From Caballeronia sordidicola (GTDB taxonomy: Bacteria; Pseudomonadota; Gammaproteobacteria; Burkholderiales; Burkholderiaceae): a DNA stretch of 64,000 bases. The position numbers were made by a program, and so were the translations under genes. The notes below the pieces were generated by a model. The model was given only the letters and a program-made list of their open reading frames with translations. It was not told where the DNA came from and ran no database searches. Below are positions 19,596 through 28,090 of this stretch, piece by piece. Each line of letters opens with the position of its first letter. The stretch's first letter is position 1. The stretch spans positions 186,001 through 250,000 of the forward strand of contig NZ_FCOC02000007.1 in the NCBI RefSeq assembly GCF_001544455.2, read 5' to 3'.

Positions 19596-20102
19596 ATGAT
19601 CCAGATTGCCAGCAGTCACGAGAATGACCCCGCGCTCACGCCAGACGAGCGCGTTGCACGCCATTTGAAACCGGGCGCGTCGCTGATCGCCGTGCTGCAC
19701 GCGATCCAGGACGAGGCTGGCTATGTTCCAGCCGATCTCATTGGCCCGCTTGCACAGGCGATGTCGCTTTCGCGCGCCGAAGTGCATGGCGTGATCACCT
19801 ACTATCACCACTTCCGCTCGGAACCGCCCGCGCGCGTGACCGTGCAGCTTTGCCGCGCCGAAGCATGCAAAAGCATGGGAACCGAGGCGCTGGCGGCGCA
19901 TATCGAAGGACATACGGGCTGCCGGTTCGATTCCGGCCATCACACGGATACCGAACTGGAGACGGTGTATTGCCTCGGACAATGCGCGTTGTCGCCGGCC
20001 ATGACGATCAACGGCGAGCTGTACGCGCGCGTCACGCCGCAAAAGTTCGACCGGCTGTATGAAGAGGCGCGCGTCCAGTCGAGCGCGGAGGACCTGGTAT
20101 GA
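19596..20102 (+). CDS. fdsG: NAD-linked formate dehydrogenase gamma subunit
   Basis: 168 residues, homologous to NuoE. It carries a thioredoxin-like [2Fe-2S] cluster with Cys pairs CRAEAC and CLGQCAL, and a helical N-terminus (HAIQDEAGYVPADL). It passes electrons within the cytoplasmic formate dehydrogenase complex to NAD. First gene of the operon; its stop overlaps the fdsB start as ATGA. Confidence 0.94.
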   Translation: MIQIASSHENDPALTPDERVARHLKPGASLIAVLHAIQDEAGYVPADLIGPLAQAMSLSRAEVHGVITYYHHFRSEPPARVTVQLCRAEACKSMGTEALAAHIEGHTGCRFDSGHHTDTELETVYCLGQCALSPAMTINGELYARVTPQKFDRLYEEARVQSSAEDLV

Positions 20103-21655
20103 CACGCATCTACGTCCCTTGCGATTCGTCGGCGTTGGCCCTTGGCGCAAATCGCGTCGCGCTGGCTATTGCTGCCGAAGCCGATAAACGCGGCATTGAA
20201 ATCGAAGTCGTGCGCAACGGCTCGCGCGGCATGTTGTGGCTCGAACCGCTCGTTGAAGTGGAGACGGCGGAAGGCCGTATCGGCTATTCGAATGTCGATG
20301 AAGGCGATGTCGCCGCGCTTTTCGATGCCGGTTTTGTGAATGGCGGCTTGCATGAAAAAAGCATCGGCGTGGTCGACACCATGCCGTGGCTTGCCAAACA
20401 GCAGCGCCTGACGTTCGCACGCATTGGCATCACGGACCCGCTTTCCACCGATGACTATGTCGCCCACGGCGGCCTGGAAGGTCTGCGAAAAGCGCTGGAA
20501 ACCGATGGCGACGCAGCCTGCGAAGCGCTACTTGAATCGGGCTTGCGTGGACGTGGCGGCGCGGCGTTCCCGGCCGGCATCAAATGGCGCACGGTGCGCG
20601 CGGCCCAGGCGCCGCAAAAATACGTCGTCTGCAACGCCGATGAAGGCGATTCCGGCACGTTCTCCGACCGGCTGGTCATGGAAAGCGATCCGTACATGTT
20701 GATCGAAGGGATGATCATCGCGGGGATCGTGACGAACGCCACGAAGGGATATATCTACGTGCGCAGCGAATATCCGCATGCGATCACGACGCTGAACCGC
20801 GCAATCGAGCGCGCGCGTGAGGCCGGTTGGCTGGGCGAGAACGTGCTCGGCAGCGGCAAGGTCTTCGAACTGGAAGTCGCCAAGGGCGCGGGTTCATATG
20901 TGTGCGGTGAAGAAACGGCGCTGCTCGAATCGCTTGAGGGCAAGCGCGGCGTGGTGCGCGCAAAGCCGCCAGTGCCCGCGCTGGTCGGTTTGTTCGGCCA
21001 GCCGACAGTAATCAACAACGTCATCACGCTCGCGACCGTGCCCATCATTTTCGCAAAAGGCGCGGCGTTTTATCGCGACTTCGGCATGGGCCGCTCACGC
21101 GGCACGCTGCCTTTCCAGATTGCCGGCAACGTGAAGCAAGGCGGCCTGGTGGAACTCGCGTTCGGCGTCACGTTGCGTGAACTGATCTATGAATACGGCG
21201 GCGGCACGGCGAGCGGCCGGCCGGCGCGCGCGGTGCAGGTCGGCGGTCCGCTCGGCACGTATTTGCCCGAAAGCCAGTGGGACATCCCCATGGACTATGA
21301 AGCGTACGCGGCGGTCGGCGCGGTGGTCGGGCACGGCGGCATCGTGATCCACGACGACACCTCCAACCTCGCCGATCTCGCCCAATACGCCATGCACTTT
21401 TGCGCGGTCGAATCCTGCGGCAAATGCACGCCCTGCCGGATCGGTTCAACGCGCGGCGTTGAAGTCATCGCGAAGATTCGCGACGGCGATACATCGCCGA
21501 AACAGGTCACGCTGCTGCGCGAACTGTGCGACACCATGCTCGGCGGATCGCTTTGCGCGATGGGCGGCATGACGCCTTATCCGGTGATGTCCGCACTCGA
21601 TCATTTCCCCGAAGACTTCGGTCTCTCGCGTAAGCCGTCGCAGAAAGCGGCTTAA
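20099..21655 (+). CDS. fdsB: NAD-linked formate dehydrogenase beta subunit (diaphorase)
   Basis: 518 residues, NuoF-like with a NuoE-like ferredoxin fold at the N-terminus. FMN/NADH-binding motifs are GLRGRGGAAFPAGIKW and CGEETALLESLEG; the [4Fe-4S] motif is ESCGKCTPCRIGSTRG. It reduces NAD+ with electrons from formate. Overlaps fdsG by 4 bp and precedes fdsA by 16 bp with a GAAGGAG SD between. Confidence 0.95.
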   Translation: MTRIYVPCDSSALALGANRVALAIAAEADKRGIEIEVVRNGSRGMLWLEPLVEVETAEGRIGYSNVDEGDVAALFDAGFVNGGLHEKSIGVVDTMPWLAKQQRLTFARIGITDPLSTDDYVAHGGLEGLRKALETDGDAACEALLESGLRGRGGAAFPAGIKWRTVRAAQAPQKYVVCNADEGDSGTFSDRLVMESDPYMLIEGMIIAGIVTNATKGYIYVRSEYPHAITTLNRAIERAREAGWLGENVLGSGKVFELEVAKGAGSYVCGEETALLESLEGKRGVVRAKPPVPALVGLFGQPTVINNVITLATVPIIFAKGAAFYRDFGMGRSRGTLPFQIAGNVKQGGLVELAFGVTLRELIYEYGGGTASGRPARAVQVGGPLGTYLPESQWDIPMDYEAYAAVGAVVGHGGIVIHDDTSNLADLAQYAMHFCAVESCGKCTPCRIGSTRGVEVIAKIRDGDTSPKQVTLLRELCDTMLGGSLCAMGGMTPYPVMSALDHFPEDFGLSRKPSQKAA

Positions 21656-21671
21656 AAGAAGGAGCACACAC

Positions 21672-24581
21672 ATGTCCAGTTCTTCCTGCGGTTCCGGCAA
21701 TTGCGCCTGCAAGACCAAGCTGCGCGATCCCTTCGACGATACCGACTACGGCACGCCGCTGCGTCATGCGGATATTGACGTGACGCTCGATATCGACGGC
21801 CAGTCGGTCACGGTTCCTGCCGGGACGTCGGTGATGCGAGCCGCTATTGAAGCCGGTGTAAACGTGCCGAAACTCTGCGCGACGGATTCGCTCGAGCCTT
21901 TCGGTTCCTGCCGTCTATGCCTAGTCGAGATTGAAGGCAAGCGCGGTTATCCGGCGTCGTGCACAACGCCCGTTGAAGCGGGCATGAAAGTGCGCACACA
22001 AACGGACAAGCTGCAGTCGCTGCGCAAGAACGTGATGGAGCTGTACATCTCCGATCACCCGCTCGATTGCCTGACCTGCCCCGCCAACGGCGATTGCGAA
22101 CTGCAGGACATGGCCGGCGTGGTTGGCCTGCGCGAAGTTCGATATGGCTATGAAGGCGCAAACCACCTGAAGGACAAGAAGGACGAATCGAATCCGTATT
22201 TCACGTATGACGCGTCGAAGTGCATCGTGTGTAATCGCTGCGTGCGCGCGTGCGAGGAAACGCAAGGCACGTTCGCGCTGACTATCGCGGGACGCGGCTT
22301 CGAGTCGCGCGTGGCCGCGAGCGAAAACCAGCCGTTCATGGAGTCGGAATGCGTGTCGTGCGGCGCGTGCGTGGCCGCGTGCCCGACCGCGACGCTGCAG
22401 GAAAAGAGCGTGATCATGCTCGGCCAGCCCGAGCATTCGGTCACGACTACCTGCGCGTATTGCGGCGTTGGCTGCTCGCTGAAAGCGGAGATGAAAGGCA
22501 GTCAGGTCGTGCGCATGGTGCCAAACAAGAACGGCCAGGCCAACGATGGTCACGCGTGCGTCAAGGGCCGCTTTGCGTGGGGTTACGCCACGCACAAGGA
22601 CCGCATCACCAAGCCGATGATCCGCGCGAAGATCACCGATCCGTGGCGCGAAGTGACCTGGGAAGAAGCGCTTTCGTATGCGGCGAGCGAATTCCGCCGC
22701 ATTCAGGACAAGTACGGCGTGGATTCGATTGGCGGGATTACGTCGTCACGATGCACGAACGAGGAAACCTACCTTGTGCAGAAACTCGTGCGCGCGGCGT
22801 TCGGCAATAACAATGTCGATACCTGCGCCCGCGTTTGCCATTCGCCGACGGGTTATGGCCTGAAGACGACGCTGGGTGAATCGGCGGGAACGCAGACTTT
22901 TGCATCCGTCGAAAAGGCCGACGTAATCATGGTGATCGGCGCGAATCCGACCGATGGTCACCCGGTGTTCGCATCGCGCCTGAAGCGCCGCGTGCGTGAA
23001 GGCGCGCAACTGCTCGTGGTGGACCCACGCCGTATCGATATTGTTAACACGCCGCATGTGAAGGCGTCGCATCATCTGGCGCTGCGTCCAGGCACGAACG
23101 TGGCGATGGTCAATTCGCTCGCCCACGTGATCGTCACCGAAGGGCTCGTGGACGAAGCGTTTGTTGCCGAGCGCTGCGAAGCGCGTGCATTCCAGCAATG
23201 GCGCGACTTTGTGTCGGCGGAAGAAAATTCGCCCGAAGCCATGGAAGCCATCACCGGCGTTCCGGCCCAATCCGTGCGCGAAGCGGCGCGCATCTATGCG
23301 AACGCGGCCAACGGCGCGATCTACTACGGCCTCGGCGTGACGGAACATGCGCAAGGCTCGACGACCGTCATGGGTATCGCGAACCTCGCGATGGCGACGG
23401 GCAACATCGGCCGCGAAGGTGTGGGCGTGAATCCGCTGCGTGGCCAGAACAACGTGCAGGGTTCGTGCGACATGGGTTCGTTCCCGCACGAGTTGCCGGG
23501 CTATCGCCATATTGGCGACGCGGCCGTGCGCGCATTGTTCGAAGAAGCGTGGAGCGTGAAGCTGCAGTCGGAACCGGGCCTGCGCATTCCAAACATGTTC
23601 GACGCCGCCGTTCACGGCAGCTTCCTCGGCCTTTATTGCCAGGGCGAGGACATCGTCCAGTCGGACCCGAACACGCAGCATGTGTCGAAGGCGTTGTCGT
23701 CGATGGAATGTATTGTCGTGCAGGATATTTTCCTGAACGAAACCGCCAAGTACGCGCACGTGTTCCTGCCAGGTTCGTCGTTCCTCGAAAAGGACGGCAC
23801 GTTCACGAACGCGGAACGCCGCATCTCGCGCGTGCGCAAGGTCATGCCGCCGCTGCCGGGTCTCGCCGACTGGGAAGTGACGATCAAGCTGGCGCGCGCG
23901 CTGGGTTATGAAATGGGCTACACGCATCCGTCGCAGATCATGGACGAGATCGCAAGCCTTACGCCCACGTTCACGGGTGTGTCCTACAAGCGTCTCGATG
24001 AGCTTGGCAGCATCCAGTGGCCATGCAATGCGCAGGCGCCGGACGGCACGCCGACCATGCATATCGATGAATTCGTGCGCGGCAAGGGCCACTTCGTGAT
24101 CACGAAGTTCATTGCGACGCCGGAGAAGGTCACGCGCAAATACCCGCTGTTGCTGACCACGGGGCGGATTTTGTCGCAGTACAACGTGGGCGCGCAGACG
24201 CGGCGCACGGAGAACTCGCGCTGGCACGACGAGGACCGGCTGGAGATTCATCCGCACGACGCCGAGGAACGCGGCATCAAGGCGGACGACTGGGTGGGCA
24301 TTGAATCGCGTGCGGGGCAGACCGTGCTGCGCGCGAAGATCACCGAGCGCATGCAGCCGGGCGTGGTGTATACGACCTTCCATTTCCCGGAATCCGGCGC
24401 GAACGTGATCACGACCGATTCTTCCGATTGGGCCACGAACTGTCCGGAGTACAAGGTGACAGCGGTGCAGGTGATGCCCGTCGAGCAGCCGTCGCAATGG
24501 CAGAAGGATTATTCGGCGTTCAATGTTCAGCAGCTCGAGTTCCTGAACTTGCGCGAGTTGCCGGTCACATCGGGGAAATAA
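21672..24581 (+). CDS. fdsA: NAD-linked formate dehydrogenase alpha (catalytic) subunit
   Basis: 969 residues, bis-MGD molybdenum enzyme that oxidises formate to CO2. Order: N-terminal [2Fe-2S] ferredoxin domain, His-Cys3 cluster (HPLDCLTCPANGDC), two [4Fe-4S] ferredoxin motifs (CNRCVRACEE, CVSCGACVAACP), another cluster (CAYCGVGCSL), then the molybdopterin domain. The active-site motif DTCARVCHSPTGYG has Cys, not selenocysteine, at the metal, with the adjacent His. A C-terminal molydopterin-dinucleotide-binding domain follows. Complete in length for the FdsA family. Needs a sulfurtransferase (FdsC/FdhD) that is not encoded nearby. Confidence 0.96.
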   Translation: MSSSSCGSGNCACKTKLRDPFDDTDYGTPLRHADIDVTLDIDGQSVTVPAGTSVMRAAIEAGVNVPKLCATDSLEPFGSCRLCLVEIEGKRGYPASCTTPVEAGMKVRTQTDKLQSLRKNVMELYISDHPLDCLTCPANGDCELQDMAGVVGLREVRYGYEGANHLKDKKDESNPYFTYDASKCIVCNRCVRACEETQGTFALTIAGRGFESRVAASENQPFMESECVSCGACVAACPTATLQEKSVIMLGQPEHSVTTTCAYCGVGCSLKAEMKGSQVVRMVPNKNGQANDGHACVKGRFAWGYATHKDRITKPMIRAKITDPWREVTWEEALSYAASEFRRIQDKYGVDSIGGITSSRCTNEETYLVQKLVRAAFGNNNVDTCARVCHSPTGYGLKTTLGESAGTQTFASVEKADVIMVIGANPTDGHPVFASRLKRRVREGAQLLVVDPRRIDIVNTPHVKASHHLALRPGTNVAMVNSLAHVIVTEGLVDEAFVAERCEARAFQQWRDFVSAEENSPEAMEAITGVPAQSVREAARIYANAANGAIYYGLGVTEHAQGSTTVMGIANLAMATGNIGREGVGVNPLRGQNNVQGSCDMGSFPHELPGYRHIGDAAVRALFEEAWSVKLQSEPGLRIPNMFDAAVHGSFLGLYCQGEDIVQSDPNTQHVSKALSSMECIVVQDIFLNETAKYAHVFLPGSSFLEKDGTFTNAERRISRVRKVMPPLPGLADWEVTIKLARALGYEMGYTHPSQIMDEIASLTPTFTGVSYKRLDELGSIQWPCNAQAPDGTPTMHIDEFVRGKGHFVITKFIATPEKVTRKYPLLLTTGRILSQYNVGAQTRRTENSRWHDEDRLEIHPHDAEERGIKADDWVGIESRAGQTVLRAKITERMQPGVVYTTFHFPESGANVITTDSSDWATNCPEYKVTAVQVMPVEQPSQWQKDYSAFNVQQLEFLNLRELPVTSGK

Positions 24582-24583
24582 TC

Positions 24584-24826
24584 ATGGATGTGAACAGCCT
24601 GGTGGAAATGGCGAATCAGATTGGCGAATTCTTCGACTCGATGCCGGATCACGAGGAAGCGGTCGATGGCATCGCCAATCACATTCACAAGTTCTGGGCG
24701 CCGCGCATGCGGATCGCGCTGCTTAACGGACTGGACGATGCGGAGGTTAGCGGGCGGCTTGAGCCGATCGTGCTGAAGGCGTTGACCAAGCATCGGGAGG
24801 CGTTGACGCCGGCGGTGACAGCTTGA
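24584..24826 (+). CDS. fdsD: Formate dehydrogenase delta subunit
   Basis: 80 residues, small helical protein with VEMANQIGEFFDSMPDHEEAV and HIHKFWAPRMR, the FdsD family pattern. It is thought to help assembly or stability of the FDH complex. It starts 2 bp after the fdsA stop. In C. necator fdsC lies between fdsA and fdsD; here it does not. It converges with the next gene with only a 4-bp gap and no visible terminator. Confidence 0.9.
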   Translation: MDVNSLVEMANQIGEFFDSMPDHEEAVDGIANHIHKFWAPRMRIALLNGLDDAEVSGRLEPIVLKALTKHREALTPAVTA

Positions 24827-24830
24827 TCCC

Positions 24831-26537
24831 TTACTCGTCCTTCCCCGCCCCGAACCACGTCTCGCAGTGCCTCAACAAAGCCTGCGTATCCGAAGGCGCG
24901 CGCCCGCGCGCCGCAATGTACCCATCCGGGCGCACCAGATAAAAGCAAGGCCGCGTTCGCCCATACGCTTCGGTGAGCGATCGCGCGCCGTCACCGCCTT
25001 TATCCGTGATACGCCAGACGCGCACCGAATTCGGCAGCACCTCTTCCACGGATTTCGCGAGATCATCCAGATCCTTGTCGCGCAGCGCATGCGCGACGGT
25101 CAGCGTCGCGGGCGCCATCGCGATGTCGTCTTCCTCCGACGGCTTCACCATCAGGAACAGCGAGAAATACGCGGGGTCGTGAAGGTCGAAAAGACAGCCG
25201 ACACCCGGCGCCCGCCCGAGCGGTCCATCGACGACATGCACCCACGCATCCGGCGCGCGCTCGCCGGCTCGCGGACCGCCGTCGAGCCCGCGATCGAGCG
25301 TCAACGGGCTGCGCCTATACTGAATAGACAACTCGCTGACCGTGCGCCGCGCGGCATCGCGCAAGGGACCAATCGCCGATAAAGCCGGCATCACGTGATC
25401 GCGGATCAGCTTCATCGGACCATGTTCTGCAGCGGCCATCTGCGTCATGAAACTCGATGTCCGCAGCACTTCCCGCTCTATGGGATGACGTTCGGTGTGG
25501 TACGTATCGAGCAAACGGTCGGGCGCCACGCCCGTGAGCATCCGCGCGATCTTCCAGCCAAGATTGAACGCTTCCTGAATGCCCGTGTTCATGCCCTGAG
25601 CGCCGGCCGGACTGTGGACATGCGCGGCGTCGCCAGCGAGAAATACGCGTCCCGAGCGCAGCCGGTCCGCCATGCGATTGTTCAATCGAAAATTCGATGA
25701 CCACGCGAGATTCCTCACCGTCACCCGATGATGAATGCGCCGCGCCACAATCTCGCGGCATTCATCGAGCGTGGGGGCCGCGCTTTTGGGCGGAATGTCC
25801 GCCGCGTCCGGCGACTGCGCCGCCGCGCGTTGATCCGCGATCAGCCGCGTGCGGCCGTCGCCCATCGGGAATAACGTGGCAATGCCCTCGCCCGATGCAA
25901 AAATATGGAACTCGTCGTCGGGCCATTCGGTATCGGCCTGGAGATCGGCGAGCAGGAAAGTCTGCTCGAAGGTTTTTCCCGTGAACTCGATATTCAAGCC
26001 ATGCCGCACCATGCTGTGCGCGCCGTCCGCACCGATCAGGTAAGACGGGCGCAGGTGTTCTTCGGCACCGTTCGGGTGACGCAGCGTTGCCTCCAGACCT
26101 GCCGATCCCTGGTTGAAATGCACCAGTTCCACGCCGCGCTCCACGCGCACGCCGAACGTTTCAACATGCTCGGTCATCAGGCGTTCGGTGACGGCCTGGT
26201 CAAGGAAAAGAAGATACGGATAACGCGTTTGCAGCGGATCGAAATCGAGCCGCATGAGACGCTGTCCGTTCGAATAGAGATTGCCAATGCGCGCCCGGTG
26301 ACCACGCTCAAGAAACGGTTCCACCAGCCTATGCTGCTCGAACAGTTCGAGCGTGCGCGCCTGGATGCCGATTGCGCGCGACCATGGCGAAGGCTCCGGG
26401 GCTTTGTCGACCAGGCGCACGGGAATGCCGGCGCGCGACAGGCTCATGGCGGCGGCGAGCCCCGTTGGACCAGCGCCCGCGATGAGCACCGGCGCTACGT
26501 CGAGTGATTTGTGTCGGTTCGGCTGCGGCGGGTGCAT
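24831..26537 (-). CDS. FAD-dependent aromatic-ring monooxygenase family protein
   Basis: 568 residues from the ATG at 26537, which has GGAG 6 nt upstream (upstream ATG and TTG codons are also in frame). The PHBH/phenol hydroxylase-like fold shows the FAD GxGxxG (VLIAGAGPTGLAAAMSLSRAG region), the DGAHSMVR motif, and RVFLAGDAAHVHSPAGAQG. A C-terminal thioredoxin-like part matches the PheA/TfdB subgroup. The substrate is unknown, likely an aromatic compound. Monocistronic, convergent with fdsD. Confidence 0.85.
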   Translation of the reverse strand: MHPPQPNRHKSLDVAPVLIAGAGPTGLAAAMSLSRAGIPVRLVDKAPEPSPWSRAIGIQARTLELFEQHRLVEPFLERGHRARIGNLYSNGQRLMRLDFDPLQTRYPYLLFLDQAVTERLMTEHVETFGVRVERGVELVHFNQGSAGLEATLRHPNGAEEHLRPSYLIGADGAHSMVRHGLNIEFTGKTFEQTFLLADLQADTEWPDDEFHIFASGEGIATLFPMGDGRTRLIADQRAAAQSPDAADIPPKSAAPTLDECREIVARRIHHRVTVRNLAWSSNFRLNNRMADRLRSGRVFLAGDAAHVHSPAGAQGMNTGIQEAFNLGWKIARMLTGVAPDRLLDTYHTERHPIEREVLRTSSFMTQMAAAEHGPMKLIRDHVMPALSAIGPLRDAARRTVSELSIQYRRSPLTLDRGLDGGPRAGERAPDAWVHVVDGPLGRAPGVGCLFDLHDPAYFSLFLMVKPSEEDDIAMAPATLTVAHALRDKDLDDLAKSVEEVLPNSVRVWRITDKGGDGARSLTEAYGRTRPCFYLVRPDGYIAARGRAPSDTQALLRHCETWFGAGKDE

Positions 26538-26611
26538 GCGCTTCTCCATCAAACGTCACTGGCTCAAGTGTACGCCGGTCCGAAATGCGCAAACGCCGGA
26601 GAACCACGCGC

Positions 26612-27619
26612 TCAGTGCGCGTGCGCCTTCGCGCCCATCTTTTCTCCCAGCGCGCAACCGTGTTCCGTCGTGCCCATTTCCACCTGCAGCGTCGCGTGAT
26701 GCATCGCGTAATCGCGACGCAGCGTTCCCACAATCGAATCGACAAAAACATCGCCCGGATGCCCCGCCGGCATGACGATATGCGCGGTCATCGCGTTCTC
26801 CGTGGTGGAAAGCGCCCAGACGTGGAGATCGTGGACATCGGTCACGCCCGGCAGATCCGCCAGATACTTTTCAATACGCGGCTTGTCCACGCCCGGCGGC
26901 ACGGCGGCCATGGCGAGCCGCATGGCGTCGCGGCCCAGTCCCCACGTGCCGGCCACGATCACCGCGACCACGACAATGCTCATTGCCGGGTCGATCCAGC
27001 TCGCGCCCGTGAAAAGGATCACGAGGCCGCTGATGGCGACCGCGGCGGAAATGCCGGCGTCGCCCGCCATGTGCAGGAACGCGCCGCGTATGTTCAGGTC
27101 TTCCTTGCTGCCGCGCATGAAAAGCCACGCGGAAAAGCCGTTGACCACGAGACCTATGGTGGCAACGACGAATACGTCGAGTCCCGCGACCGGCGCCGGA
27201 TTGAACAAGCGCTGAACCGCTTCGAGCACAATCGCGCCGCACGCGAACAGCAGCAGCGCGGCGTTGGCGAGCGAAGCCAGGATGGAAGAACTGCCGAGCC
27301 CGAACGTATAGCGTTCCGACGGTTTGCGCGCGCCGAGCCAGACCGCGCCCCACGCGAGCAGAAGGCCGAGGACGTCGGAGAGATTGTGGCCTGCGTCGGC
27401 AAGCAGTGCGGTGGAATGCGCGATGAACCCGTACACGGCCTGCACGATCACGATCACCATGTTCAGCCCGACCGCAATGGCGAAAGTGCGGCCCTGACCA
27501 GCCTGCGGCGCGTGATGGTGATGATGGCCGCCTTTGTGATCATGGCCTTGATCATGCTCATGAGCGTGCGCATTCCCGTGGTCGTGATGCTCATGGTGGT
27601 GTGACGGTTGAGGTGCCAT
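26612..27619 (-). CDS. Cation diffusion facilitator (Zn2+-type) metal exporter
   Basis: 335 residues. A His-rich cytoplasmic N-tail (about residues 7-36) is followed by six predicted membrane segments and a C-terminal ferredoxin-like domain. The metal site is HxxxD in TM2 (His78, Asp82) and HxxxD in TM5 (His183, Asp187). That is the HD-HD arrangement linked to zinc or cobalt export by proton antiport. It starts immediately after the ArsR stop codon (0 bp), so it is in the regulator's operon. Confidence 0.93.
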   Translation of the reverse strand: MAPQPSHHHEHHDHGNAHAHEHDQGHDHKGGHHHHHAPQAGQGRTFAIAVGLNMVIVIVQAVYGFIAHSTALLADAGHNLSDVLGLLLAWGAVWLGARKPSERYTFGLGSSSILASLANAALLLFACGAIVLEAVQRLFNPAPVAGLDVFVVATIGLVVNGFSAWLFMRGSKEDLNIRGAFLHMAGDAGISAAVAISGLVILFTGASWIDPAMSIVVVAVIVAGTWGLGRDAMRLAMAAVPPGVDKPRIEKYLADLPGVTDVHDLHVWALSTTENAMTAHIVMPAGHPGDVFVDSIVGTLRRDYAMHHATLQVEMGTTEHGCALGEKMGAKAHAH

Positions 27620-27961
27620 TTATTCGTTGTCCGGTCTGAAATCGGCGTGAGGCTCGGCGACATGTTCGAGCAGTTCGGCGAGCATGCCGCTGATGTGTTT
27701 ATCCGCGGCAAGATAGAAAACCTGCTTGCCTTCGCGCTCGGCACGCACAATCCGCGCCGCCCGCAACAAGCGCAAATGGTGGCTGACAAGCGACGCCGAC
27801 AACCCCAGCGATTCCGCAATCGCGCCCACCGGCGAACGCCCTTCCACGCACGTCAACACAATGCGCAGACGCGTGGGATCGCCGAGCAGGCGGAACAGGT
27901 CGGCGAGGGGAACGACACGCTCGTCGGTTGAAACTTCGCTCAAAACCAGCGGAGAAGACAC
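27620..27961 (-). CDS. SmtB/CzrA-type ArsR-family metal sensor, GTG start
   Basis: 113-residue winged-helix repressor (LADLFRLLGDPTRLRIV; recognition helix SASLVSHHLRLL). The C-terminal helix has Asp87, His89, His100 and Glu103, spaced exactly as the alpha-5 zinc site of SmtB (D-x-H-x10-H-x2-E/H). The GTG start gives the family's N-terminus. It should be released from its operator by Zn2+ (or Co2+/Ni2+) and derepress the adjacent exporter. It overlaps nothing and is the first gene of a two-gene operon. Confidence 0.93.
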   Translation of the reverse strand: MSSPLVLSEVSTDERVVPLADLFRLLGDPTRLRIVLTCVEGRSPVGAIAESLGLSASLVSHHLRLLRAARIVRAEREGKQVFYLAADKHISGMLAELLEHVAEPHADFRPDNE

Positions 27962-27976
27962 GATTGGCTTTCATCC

Positions 27977-28026
27977 AACATATGAACAGGTGTTCATATG
28001 TTATTGACACAACCTTCGTGCGTCAA
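27977..28026 (-). promoter_or_regulatory. ArsR-operon promoter with 12-2-12 operator
   Basis: The operator has perfect 12-bp arms AACATATGAACA (27977-27988) and TGTTCATATGTT (27991-28002) around GG, the 12-2-12 form recognised by SmtB/CzrA repressors. On the minus strand the -35 TTGACG (28026-28021), a 17-bp spacer and the -10 TAACAT (28003-27998) fit sigma-70. The -10 lies inside the right arm, so repressor and polymerase would compete. Confidence 0.88.
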
Positions 28027-28090
28027 CGCAAAAATCGCGATCGGCGGTGAACGTGTGGGAAAATGGCGTGTTCGCATTCGATTTCCCTCA

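Noticed and set aside
22797-22860. Selenocysteine-type formate dehydrogenase
   Set aside because: The metal-site codon is a Cys codon in DTCARVCHSP; no in-frame TGA, no SECIS-like need.
22746-24497. 583-residue minus-strand open frame inside fdsA
   Set aside because: Shadow of fdsA; no recognisable domain.
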